DNA from: Coptis chinensis
Taxonomy: Eukaryota > Streptophyta > Magnoliopsida > Ranunculales > Ranunculaceae
Reading direction: 5' to 3'
NCBI GenBank assembly: GCA_015680905.1
Contig: CM027378.1
Span: forward strand, 83,605,501-83,669,500
DNA length: 64,000 nt
Position 1 is the stretch's first letter. Every line of letters starts with the position of its first letter. Under the pieces are notes generated by a model, which had not been told where the DNA came from, ran no database searches, and worked only from the letters and a program-made list of their open reading frames with translations. Both the position numbers and the translations under genes were made by a program. Shown here piece by piece: positions 12,705 through 22,263 of the stretch.

Positions 12705-13769
12705 TTGGATTTTAATTCAGTAGTTAAATTTAAATAGTAATGTGTTTATTTTACGTTGTTTGCATTTAAAGTTTATTTTTTTTTAATATAACTGGTTATT
12801 TTCGAGTACTGCTTGTTTTCATCATTAATCCCACCTTCCCGACTTGTTTGGGGTTGGTAATATTTATATCGAGCATAAGTCGTTATATGATCATCTGCTG
12901 TTAAGTTGTCTTGGAGGAAAGTTTGATAATTTGGCCGATATTGGCATATCTATGATTTGTTTGGTGCTAGCATGAAATCTAGGAGAGTTTAGAAGTTACT
13001 ATTCTAAATCAAGTGTGAAAGATACCAGGATTTTTAGAAAATCATGGAAATGGTTTGTTTCCGTTTTCGGTTTTAGAATTTTCCTATTTCCGGAAATTGC
13101 CTTCAAACAAATTGGTAACTTGCCGATTCGTTTTGAAAGCTTCGAGAACCTATTTAAACTCCCTTCTTTCTACACTAACAAACCACACTACACCCCACCA
13201 TCATCCGGACCTTCCACTCCAAGTTTTTCTTTCTTTTGCTCTAAACTCACGGTTCGGCACTTACGAAGCGCTGCGCCTGCCTTTACATTTTCAAAAAAAT
13301 TGTCGTCGGCCGCGACCGCACACAAAACACTTGTAAAAGCATTAACACACGTAGCGACCGCTTTATTATGTGCGCACCCATTCCATATACGATTACGCTT
13401 AGCGAGAAATTCCAATTTTCAGACGGTCATTCATTTCGGGATTTTTGTGGAGCTATTCAAAGAGTTATTGTGATGACATCTCCTATAGTCATACGAGCAG
13501 TCTTTCAAAGATGTGTTGGGGCGAGACCTATGGACATTGGTTCCGGACAAAGAATCCCCGCAATTAGGATGGCGTCATCTCGGTAAGTGATGGCGATTCA
13601 TATTCACCACGACTTCTTGCTTATTTCTACGATCATGTTAAATTCTATAGTAATCGGAATGGAGAACAAAGAGTTCTCGTCAGAGTAAGAGACCGCGACA
13701 CATCAATTCGATAAAAATCGCGGTCGCTATAGTTTGGGATTACCAATACCGATCCCTGTTCACACATGG
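12705..13769 (+). other. Internal region of the Athila-like element without recognised domain
   Basis: It holds an open stretch of 152 codons at 13015-13473 and another of 72 codons at 13368-13586 in a different frame. Neither shows motifs I know. They may be remains of a second post-pol ORF whose better conserved part starts at about 13770. Confidence 0.3.
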
Positions 13770-14190
13770 GCGATATATATGACCGATAATGCATATCTTT
13801 ATGATTATACATATTTCCATGAGTATTATGGGGAGGGGTATTTCGAGTAATGGACCGAGGCGATATAGCATTGCCCTTGGTAGCCTTTCCCTAAATGTAG
13901 GCACCACCATGTTATTCATCCTGATGAATATTTTGGGGGAATGGCAGTTCATTTCTGCAAACAATACTGCTGGTGACATTTTTCTCGCTCTAGCTGAGGG
14001 ACGTCGCAGATATGACATTCCCCGAGTATTAGTCGCTAGTCTTAAGAGAGCCCAAACCATGAGGCGTAAGTATCTTCTTATGCCTGTTTTAGTAAGCCGC
14101 ATCATGCGTAGTTGTTTACCCGTATTTTGTGCACAATTCACAGATTGGAAAAGGGTTGAAGTCATGAGACCCACCAATCGAAAGTGATTC
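13770..14190 (+). pseudogene. Post-pol ORF, second part, shared with the older element
   Basis: The open stretch 13789-14187 contains LFILMNILGEWQFISANN and YLLMPVLVSRIM. It matches the frame at 1-657 of the older element along its length. Conservation between two copies of different age suggests that this frame once coded for a protein. No known domain is recognised. Confidence 0.5.
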
Positions 14191-14459
14191 GCTAGATTCT
14201 GAATAATGACTTGGCGGGATGGCGGTGCGACCCTCATTTGGTTGCCCGTACATCCCATCGGACATGATAAACTTAACGAGGTTAGCATTAGTAGATGATA
14301 AGCGGGCGGCAAGCTTGGCAAATTACAATGGGTGGCGGGGATGCGAAGGAACCTCGTCTCACTGACGAGGAAGAGGATGTTTAAGCGGGAGATAAGGTAA
14401 GTTTTTAGTTTTGTTAGTGTCTGCTTATGTCCCAAGCAATTTAATTTGGTTAACCCCAT

Positions 14460-16204
14460 AATGGGTGGAACTCTTATAGAGTTGCGTCGGATTTTATTTT
14501 CTATATTAGTGCGTTATAACTTTTTGTTTTGCGGATGTTCACGAATTTCCACGCGTTTCAATGGTATTTTTTCCTACCCTCTTTATTTACAATACTTTGA
14601 GGACAAAGCATGATTCTTGTTTGAGGGGGTATAGAAAACGTGTAATTAAGGCATCTGTTAGGATATAGATATGTATAATATGCATTTGTTTTCTAGTTAA
14701 AGTTTCAAAAAAAAAAATGTCAAAAATTTTCAAAAATATAAATAAATAAGTTATCTTTATACACTTAGGAATATTGGTATTGTTTTCTTTCTCTATGCTC
14801 TTAATAATCTAGAAGTCTCCGTAGTTTTGCATCGAGAATAATTGTTAGAAACTTAGGTTAATATGTAGGTAATAATCTTTGCATCTATCTATAAATATAT
14901 TACATGAGTATCTATAATTGTTAGCGACAAGTTTACGAAATCTAGGCTAGAGTACTTATTCTACAAATCTGTGAGAATATAGCCTAAAAGCCTTATATGA
15001 GCAAAACATTTGAGAAATGACACAAGGGAGAACTAAAATCCGGATAGAGAAATCACACGTCCACTTGCTTGATCACTAAACCATATCCTAAGCGAGAATT
15101 TATGCCCTCTTTGGATCGATATAGCCAGAAATTCAAACCTATGAATTATTTTCCGCTAGTCGCCCCTCTGAGCCTTTCTTTAGCCTTTCATAAACCACAA
15201 ATCCTTTACCCTATTACAAAAACAAAACAAAATAAAAAAATCAACCTACCCAATCAAGAATAAGTCTGAGAATAGAATGAGGAAGAAAGAAGAAGAGAAA
15301 AACCGGTGTAAACAAAAGTTAGTTAATTGCTTCAGAAAATAAAGAAAAGAAGTTCCCATCCAAAGAAAAGAAAAATAAAAATAGAAATAAAATAACAACT
15401 CCAAAAAAATAGAATAAAAGGAGTCAAAAGCCAAAGAAAAAGAAAAAAAATATGGCTAAGGATGGAAACAAAGTATAGAAGCAAAAGTAAATAATAAGGT
15501 TTTCTCTAAGTTACATAATATGAAGACTCTACTATCTCAGACTTGTCCTTTTGAATATCTATTTCCTTCCTTCTTAAACCATCTCCTAATCCCCCGAACA
15601 CCTAATAAAGACCTCTAGCTCAATTAGGAATAGGTTAGTGTGATAGTAAGTGGCAGATGTGTTTGATCGACTCGGCTTCCTTGTTGTCATTGAGATTGTA
15701 AGGTAAAAAGTGTGCCCATCGCTTGGCGGAGATAATGAAAACTTGAGCGGAAAAATCGAGTGGTTTTGTCTTGACATTTATGTGAGGACCTACTTAAGGA
15801 CGCTATTCCGAGTTTCAGAAATGCACCTGCTAGACATTTCATAGTATTACTCATTGTAAATATGTTTATTCGTAGATGATTGATTATTTTGCATATATTA
15901 GCTTAGGTTTCGACATGATTATTTTGTATTCATTGCTAGTGAGATGTATAGATAATTGAGACATGAATGAGGAAACAATAGTTTTATTTCTTAGTCGTTG
16001 TAGTATAGTTGAAGTTTGTGAGTACCTTCACTGGAAAACTCTCACGAGGCTATAACCCGTCCACTAGAGAATTCCTAGTGGTTTAAGGCCTTGTTGCATA
16101 TGGTCAATGCAATCGACTCTCACAAAAGCGAGTAGATAGAACTCCATTTTTGGTCACTTATTCTAATTTTTCATCTTTGCTTGAGGACAAGCAAAATGCT
16201 GTTT
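14460..16204 (+). other. 3' noncoding internal region of the Athila-like element
   Basis: No gene seen. It is collinear with 658-2344 of the older element and rich in A tracts (for example 15180-15460). Confidence 0.6.
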
Positions 16205-16214
16205 AAGGGGGTGG
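16205..16214 (+). promoter_or_regulatory. Polypurine tract
   Basis: aagggggtgg lies two bases before the 3' LTR start, where plus-strand primers of LTR retrotransposons are found. Confidence 0.75.
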
Positions 16215-16216
16215 TT

Positions 16217-17692
16217 TGATAAGAGCCCAAAACTGTAGTTTTAACCCTATTGATCATACATTTAGACCCGATTATGTGAGTAATAATTAAGAGTTAACAC
16301 TGATTACGTGTTTTTATGCATTTCAGGTTTCAAAGTCCATTATGTGCAGAAATGTGCCACTTTAGCGAGATAAAGGAGCTAACATCGGTTACTAAGGAGT
16401 TCCGTGATTTAAGGCCAAGATTCAAGAAGACAAAGCCTTTCTAAAGCCCAGTCAAAAGCTGAAAAGTCAACGCGGGCTGAAACAGCACACAAGTCAGCAG
16501 AACTTCCAAAAGCCATATCTTTGGACTCATACCTCGGAATTGGGCCTACCTTATGTCAAAAAGACCGGCTCGGAAAGAGATTTCCAATGGTCTAAGCCTT
16601 GACCCAATCAGAGGAATAGAAGTGGACGAAAAGTCTGTTGATGCCAACTGCAGCTGAAGAGGCCTTTTTGGACTGAAAATATTGGGTTTTGGGCCTGATT
16701 CTCTGGCCCAAAACATGGCTCCAAGCCCATGCACGATTTTTGGATCTGGACATATAAAAATAAAAGCTTAGCTCTTTGTTAATGGTAGCTAGTTAGACCT
16801 AAAACAATATAGATAATTCTAGATCTAGTTTAATTAATAAAATTAAGTTTAGTTCCATTTTCAATTCTTGTTTTAGATTAAGTCTTTGAATCATTGTTCT
16901 TGATTAATTAGATAAATAAAATAGTTATTTTATCAATTTCAAATTGTGTTATTTCAATCTATTAGATCTAGTTTTAATTATTGTTGGTTACGATTTATTA
17001 GTTGTTAATTAGAATTTAATCATTGTTTAATTAGATTAGTAAATTTCAAATCTTGATAATATGTTTAGTTTAGATTCATATGGGAATGATTGCAGAATGA
17101 TTCAAGGCTAAAACCTCCATTAGAAGGGTTGATGAAGCCTTGATGAAAACTTAGTGGTATAGTGTAGAAGCATTGTAGAGTCTATTCCAATCTAGAAGGT
17201 CGTGATTCGCCATGAGAATGGGTGGACGACCTCATATGCTAGTTAGTACTCGGTAGAAATGCCATGAACACTAGGGATTAGAACTCGAATTTCTTGCCGT
17301 AAGAACGTAAGAATCGAGATACAAGAATCTATGCTAGGCTATGAAGTTGGATTCGAGGTGGATTCAATTCCCCTCTAATCTTTTATCTAGATTCAAAACA
17401 ATCATATTGCCATAGCATTCGTAGTTAAATTCAACATATTGTTTTTCACATTGCATCGTAGTTTAACACCTTCGTAAAGCTCTCATTGACTTTAAGATTG
17501 ATCAATTAGACTAGAAAACATTCCATGTTAGATCACTAGGAGTGGAACGAATCTCTTACTCCACTATATCTCAAGGGATTGAGAGTAGAGAAATCTTTGA
17601 TAAATTAGACACTTAAGATTAGTTTTAGTTTACTTACGTTTTGAGTTCAACGTTCATTTCGTAGGTAGACTATTCAAATTTTATCTTTATCA
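16217..17692 (+). repeat. 3' LTR (1,476 bp)
   Basis: Direct repeat of 2817-4277. It is followed at once by the target duplication caagt (17693-17697). About 16 bases (acctcatatgctagtt region near 17229) are present here but not in the 5' LTR. Confidence 0.9.
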
Positions 17693-17697
17693 CAAGT

Positions 17698-18700
17698 CAA
17701 GACAAAGGTGCAAATAATTGGCACAAAGTTGACACCTTGCATATAATTAATGAAGTTGGTTGGATTTAGGTGATAATTATGAAAAATAATGCAAGGTGTC
17801 AAAAGGGGGCTTAGTTTTGGATAAGATTAGAGTGAATGAAGGGGGGTGTTTCACGTGGGAGAAGTGAGAAAGCTCTCTTATGTATTAGGGGGGCTGATTT
17901 TGGAGCATTAACTTCTCTTGGTTAGATTCCCTTTTTCCATTCCTTGTCTTGTTTTAGTTTTTAGTTTTAGTTTTTATGAAAAAGCTTGTAATAGTGTTAA
18001 TGGAGAACATTAGTAGTTCATAAATAAAAGTTCAACATTTTATTTAAGTAATCAGTTTTTTTATGCATTCCTTTCTTTTTTCTCTTTCTCATTAACAAAT
18101 ATATTTTGTAGCTTTCAAACAATCCAAGGATCATGAGCTAAAACCCTCCAAGGTGGAGGGTTAATGATGCTCATGTGAAGATTCGTATAAATTTCTTAGA
18201 AGTAGGATTCACTGCCTGGACTTAAGGACACATATAGCACACTACCCCAAAATGGTAGTGTCCGGCAAAACTTGAGGCCTAGAAATTAAGAAGCTCACGT
18301 ACGCCTCCTTTTTTATGCCTGGGCTAGCCATCCGCGCGGGTCTTCTTTAACCTCTTATTTTCATAGTTGATAGGAATATGTTGTATGAGTCCAGGAGTTG
18401 AGATGGAATTTTAGAGATGAAATCCCAGTTCAACTCCTTATGTTAGGGAAATGGACTTAGAGATGAGTTCATCTCACTAAGGATCGACGTTATATCCGTT
18501 TCGGGTTTGATAATGAACCCAAAACGGCTTAAAGATGGTAGTAATATGAATTTTAGGGAGAATAACGAGTCCTTGCATGAAAATCATGATCCTCTACTCT
18601 TTCTTTCTCTTTAAATTACAAGTTAAAAATCTTAGTTTTTCCAATTTTTTTTTGGTATTTCGCATTTTAACCATCCGTTAGGATTTAAACAAAGCACATC
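17698..18700 (+). repeat. Second part of the older element's interrupted 3' LTR
   Basis: It continues the LTR broken at 2816. Landmarks resemble the younger LTR in the same order: 'ggctaaaacctcca...gttgatgaagc' (younger) against 'gctaaaaccctccaaggtgg...taatgatgc' (18138-18172). The right end is not certain. I place it near 18700 because the total would then be about 1.46 kb, like the younger LTR. Confidence 0.5.
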
Positions 18701-19019
18701 TTAGATAGAAAATCCATAATAAAAACTTACTCACTAGTTTCCTAAGGAGCATAATAAAGTTGTAAGCGGTCCTAGACTTTAGGTTGGTTCGAATTCCTAC
18801 TCGAGCTAAACGCACGAAAAACCGTGTGTAAGGACTTGAGTATACACCGAACGGAGTAGAAAATCCAAATCTTTATACCGCAAAGTGTGGATATCAAGTG
18901 ACCATAACCTTCATTTGTTCTTGTAGGCTTTCCATACTTTGTGGGCTTGAAAATTGACGATTTTCAGAAGATGCTTGGAAGAAATTGAAATTTGCGTAGA
19001 TGAATTTTTAAGTAATTCG
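18701..19019 (-). mobile_element. Internal leader fragment of a minus-strand Ty3/gypsy element
   Basis: This is the sequence downstream (on the minus strand) of the primer site at 19020-19037. No coding domain is recognised. The element is truncated where it meets the older Athila LTR; the breakpoint near 18700 is approximate. Confidence 0.35.
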
Positions 19020-19037
19020 ATCCACAGATGACGCCAA
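19020..19037 (-). other. Primer binding site, tRNA-Arg/Tat-like
   Basis: On the minus strand, ttggcgtcatctgtggat directly follows the LTR end. It resembles the Tat-lineage primer site (TTGGCGCCGTCTGTGGG, tRNA-Arg) with a few changes. Confidence 0.5.
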
Positions 19038-19571
19038 TGTAAATGTTGTTTTTGGTAAACCTTACAAATGTAGGCAGTTTGAGGGAAGATGGTGTTTGTG
19101 GGTTGAATTGACTGAGTTCATATGGACGAATTGCCTACGTATCAAGCTCTCTCTCTCTGGGGGGGGAACTTGAATCAGGTTAGACATAGTTCTTCCTCTT
19201 CTTTATATAGGCAATGGTGCCCGCACCTCCTCCTTTCTCGCGTCAGGTCAAGTTCTAGATTTGATAACATTCAATGAGCCATGAAGGCATCCTGTGGTGG
19301 AGTAATGGTATGCGCAGCTGAAGCTCCGGTCTTGATGATGCCAGCTGTAACATACGTTACTAGCTGTTGAGGTGATGGATAGAGTTAGCGTTCTAGATGC
19401 TTGATGTTCTGGACGCGGACGTCTTGGGAGAAGAGCGTTTAGGGTGCTGATGAGGTCGTTTAACCTGTATGAAATGATATTCAACGACCTGGACGTGTAG
19501 CTGAGTGTGATCGTCCTGGTGTGCTTGCCATGTGCTTAATATTTACTGTAAGTGTATATTACTCCTTCACA
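19038..19571 (-). repeat. 5' LTR of a truncated minus-strand Ty3/gypsy element
   Basis: On the minus strand it runs from TGTGAAGGAGTAATA to ACATTTACA, with the primer site just beyond. Its upstream edge sits exactly at the point where ELIP exon 3 homology stops (19572), so the element inserted into an ELIP copy. No second LTR is seen. The tract ctctctctctctgggggggg lies at about 19148-19168 inside it. Confidence 0.6.
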
Positions 19572-19721
19572 CCCTCCATTGGGCAACTGAACTGCCACAT
19601 CATCACCCAATGCCACCTCAGCTGCAATTGCTGATACAAAGCCTATTATTGCTAGTCTACCCTTGATTCTCTCCGGTGTAGGGCCACTAAATGCCAATAA
19701 GTCAGTAAGCTTTGCACTAAC
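19572..19721 (-). pseudogene. ELIP exon 3 fragment
   Basis: On the minus strand a splice acceptor tgcag is followed by VSAKLTDLLAFSGPTPERIK and then GRLAIIGFVSAIAAE, ending at PNGG. This matches exon 3 of the ELIP gene at 61033-61377 ([20 protein letters not shown]) codon for codon. It covers the first chlorophyll-binding helix only and stops at the LTR junction. The stop-free 62-codon frame seen here runs on into LTR sequence, so the tail after PNGG is not ELIP. It is a relic and not a gene. Confidence 0.85.
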
Positions 19722-20789
19722 CTGCACGCAAATCTATATAACAAATTAGGTTGGTGTGGGGCCCTAAGAACCAACCATAACCTTTGGATCTACTCAATAA
19801 TGTTTATGACGTGGCGGATTTTAGGGTTTATGGGGGCGTGGACAGTATAATAAGTGACAATAGGAGTACTAGATCATTGTTTGAAGTCAACAAATGCTGC
19901 TGGACTTTTTGGGTGGGCAGTTGGGTTTTTTTCGTCAGGCTCCTGCTGGGGCTTTTTAGTGTCGTACGGCACGGGTGAAATCTAGTAAATAACAAGAGTT
20001 AGTGTATTGGTTAGTAAACTATAATCATTCATATTTAATCATTTACAATTAATAGTGAATGTATATTCCAATATGATAGAATAATTTTACCGTTTTTGGT
20101 GCAGTCGTTGGCTTCTCCTGATTCTTAATTTTGTGGTAAACAAATAATCGTTAGTGTGGTATATATATCCTACAAAAGAAAAATCCCCAATTTTATTCAA
20201 GAGTGATGTAGCAAATTTTGTAATGTCGTACTAATGTGCAATGTAATGAGTACTAGATCTTGCCTTAGCCATGCATTTTACATGCATGCTACCATTCCTT
20301 TGCCGATGTGGGAAACGCACTGAAGGTACAAGCACAATTGTCCTGCTTGATTGTCCAACACGTGTCAAAGGTCTTGATAGTATGGATTGCACTTATGTTA
20401 TTGAAGTCATTTGATTGATAAAATTATCAAGAAGTTGGATTGATATTGGTAGGGCAAGCTAGTAGTATGCAGTGATGGATTAGGGGGTGGAAAGGGGAAG
20501 CGGTCGCCACCTCGAAATCGTGGAAAAACAATAATTATACGCTAGATTCAATTAAAATATTATAAGGAATGTTTTATTTACAAGGGTCTGCCCCTTCACA
20601 TTTTTTTTGTAAGTCTGAACTACTGCTACTTACAAGAGTTGCCCACTCCAAACTCAGATTCTTGGCTTCGTCCTTAGTCTTTGTGTCTATCTATATATTA
20701 TTAAGTTTTTTCCTATCCTCCACCCTTAGACATAGACAGGCATTTATGTTCAATGAGTTCAAGTAAAGCATATGTAAGCATTGTGGTGA
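19722..20789. other. Spacer with no gene seen
   Basis: AT-rich. It contains a palindromic Helitron-like end at 19959-19985 and otherwise short open stretches without motifs. Confidence 0.4.
19959..19985 (+). mobile_element. Helitron-like 3' terminus
   Basis: The palindrome gtgtcgtacggcac is followed by gggtgaaatCTAG and then T. A short GC-rich hairpin close to a CTRR end followed by T is the Helitron 3' signature. A related end lies at 59071-59097. The 5' TC end was not found, and similarity between the two copies seems to continue a few bases past CTAG, so this stays tentative. Confidence 0.4.
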
Positions 20790-21080
20790 GCAAGGACGGC
20801 CCTGAGTTGACGGGGGCCATAGTCAAATTCCTAAACATAGGCCTAATTTTATACTGGATAAATTAAAACTTAAAAAAAATTAGATTTGTAGGTGGATTAC
20901 TGTGGCTGGACGACTGGTAATGCTGCTATTAAAGAAGCTTGAGCTGTTGAACATGGTAATGGTGTGTAAAAATTATAAATGTGTGTCAAATGAACTTATA
21001 GTTTGGGGCCATTTTTGGGTCAAAATTTGGGGACCTAGACCCCCGCCTGTGTGGATTGTCTTTAGAGTCGCCTCTGGTGG
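20790..21080. repeat. Possible dispersed repeat fragment
   Basis: The stretch starts with caaggacggccctga and ends with gacccccgcctgtgtgg...gtcgcctctgg. Such 'ggccgg/ggcggcc' blocks are common at ends of plant interspersed repeats. No gene seen. Confidence 0.25.
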
Positions 21081-21125
21081 TGAGTTTGTGCATGAAAAGA
21101 AACATGGGTCGTAGTGTTAATATAG

Positions 21126-21320
21126 GTGGCAGTTTTGTACACGACTCGCTAACCCGACACGAAATTAGCGGGTTCGGGTTGAGAAAAAAGGTTTTTTTGG
21201 TCATTTAAGGGTTGACCTGCCGAACTCGTCAAATAAATAGGTTGGGTTAGGGTCACATACGTTAACCGGAGTAACCCGTTAATAGACCTGATTAGTTCTC
21301 GGATCTAATAGGTCGCATCA
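21126..21320. repeat. Dispersed repeat rich in cgac/acccg motifs
   Basis: It starts ggtggcagttttgtacacga and continues ctaacccgacacgaaatt. A second fragment of the same style lies at 45190-45386 in the opposite orientation (acacgacccattgccacc). The 'ggtggcaatt...acacgacacgaa' form is a familiar plant DNA-transposon end, but the superfamily is not fixed here. Confidence 0.45.
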
Positions 21321-21355
21321 ACTTGTAATATGTATAACTGATATATATATATACA

Positions 21356-21385
21356 CTAGCCATTAAGCCCGACCTATGGTCGGGC
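21356..21385 (-). mobile_element. Helitron 3' terminus (minus strand)
   Basis: On the minus strand a perfect 8-bp stem hairpin (GCCCGACC, loop ATA, GGTCGGGC; 21367-21385) is followed by ttaatgg and CTAG, then T. This is the classic Helitron end. The body would extend to the right; its 5' TC end was not located. Confidence 0.6.
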
Positions 21386-21589
21386 CTACTATCTTGATAG
21401 TCCAATATATGGTTGAATAAATTTTCTAAATATGTATGTATTTTATGAAAGCCATTAAGAACTTTTAGTTCATGTGTAAAAACTTGCGTTGTTGGTCATC
21501 AGTGTGGGGAAGATTGGCATGAAGGTTGGTTCCTTATAGCACTTGTTGCTTCTAGCCCCAATAACTGTAACATTTGAACCCACTAAAGA

Positions 21590-22070
21590 AAACAACTAAT
21601 TATACCTCTTTGCTTCCACTTATACATGTAAATGACATATTAAAATGAGATTTTCATATATGAAAAGTCACAATTAGTTTTAATCTAAGGGTTCAATCTA
21701 AGTTTGTTTTTCCCTTATTCCGAAAAACTACAAAAGAGAACCAACCTTATAATACTAATTTTTTAGTATTTAACCTCTATATACTCATATTGTCAAATAA
21801 AATTAAGCACAAAACAAAATTTTGTTGAAATCTTATATGTAGATAGTAGAGCTTATGCATCTAAATTGATTAAACAAATATATGGAAAGAAAACCCGATA
21901 AAGAAAGCAATTAATTATACCACTTTTTTGCTTCCACTTATACTTGGACCCGACATTAAAATTATATTTTCACAAATAAGAAGCTGCAATCAGTTTTAAT
22001 CTAGGCTGAGTAATAGAAGTGTTCATTTTTCCCTTATTTAAAAAAAAAAGAGAGAGAAAAAGAAAACTAT
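21590..22070. repeat. Pair of diverged direct repeats (about 150 bp)
   Basis: The copy at about 21590-21735 (aactaattatacctctttgc...tttttcccttatt) is repeated at about 21908-22040 (aattaattataccacttttt...tttttcccttattt). They probably belong to the Helitron body ending at 21356. Confidence 0.5.
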
Positions 22071-22231
22071 TGTGTATGTATAGAGTGTTCAAAGCCAGCA
22101 TATGAGAAGAATAAAGACAGAGATATTCAATATCATCAAAAGATAGTTGTATAGAATGAAAGTGAAAAAATGATTTTTCGTTGGTTTTTCCCATGGATAA
22201 GTTTTGGGGGTTTCCATCTCATTAAGGCTAT

Positions 22232-22263
22232 CCCCATTATCATTATCATTATCATTATCATTA
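22232..22263. repeat. Microsatellite (cattat)n
   Basis: About five tandem cattat units. Confidence 0.85.

Larger units (their letters stand above)
2817..17692 (+). mobile_element. Complete Athila-like Ty3/gypsy LTR retrotransposon (14,876 bp), coding region decayed
   Basis: Both LTRs begin TGATAAGAGCCCAAAA and end in CA. The 5-bp target duplication CAAGT is found at 2812-2816 and 17693-17697, so both borders are exact. A primer site of tRNA-Asp type follows the 5' LTR and a polypurine tract precedes the 3' LTR. The internal order is gag, protease, RT, RNase H, integrase and a post-pol ORF, which is Ty3/gypsy order. The protease motif DLGASVNLLP, the tRNA-Asp primer site, the large size and the extra ORF fit the Athila lineage. 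gag and pol carry many frameshifts and stops, so the copy cannot supply its own proteins. It is inserted inside the LTR of an older relative. Confidence 0.9.

Noticed and set aside
11948..14190. Post-pol ORFs as an envelope gene
   Set aside because: The position fits, but no signal peptide, fusion peptide or membrane anchor is visible. Kept as unknown post-pol ORF.
19536..19727. The 62-codon frame as a short functional ELIP
   Set aside because: The C-terminal residues after PNGG are LTR sequence, and helices II and III are absent.
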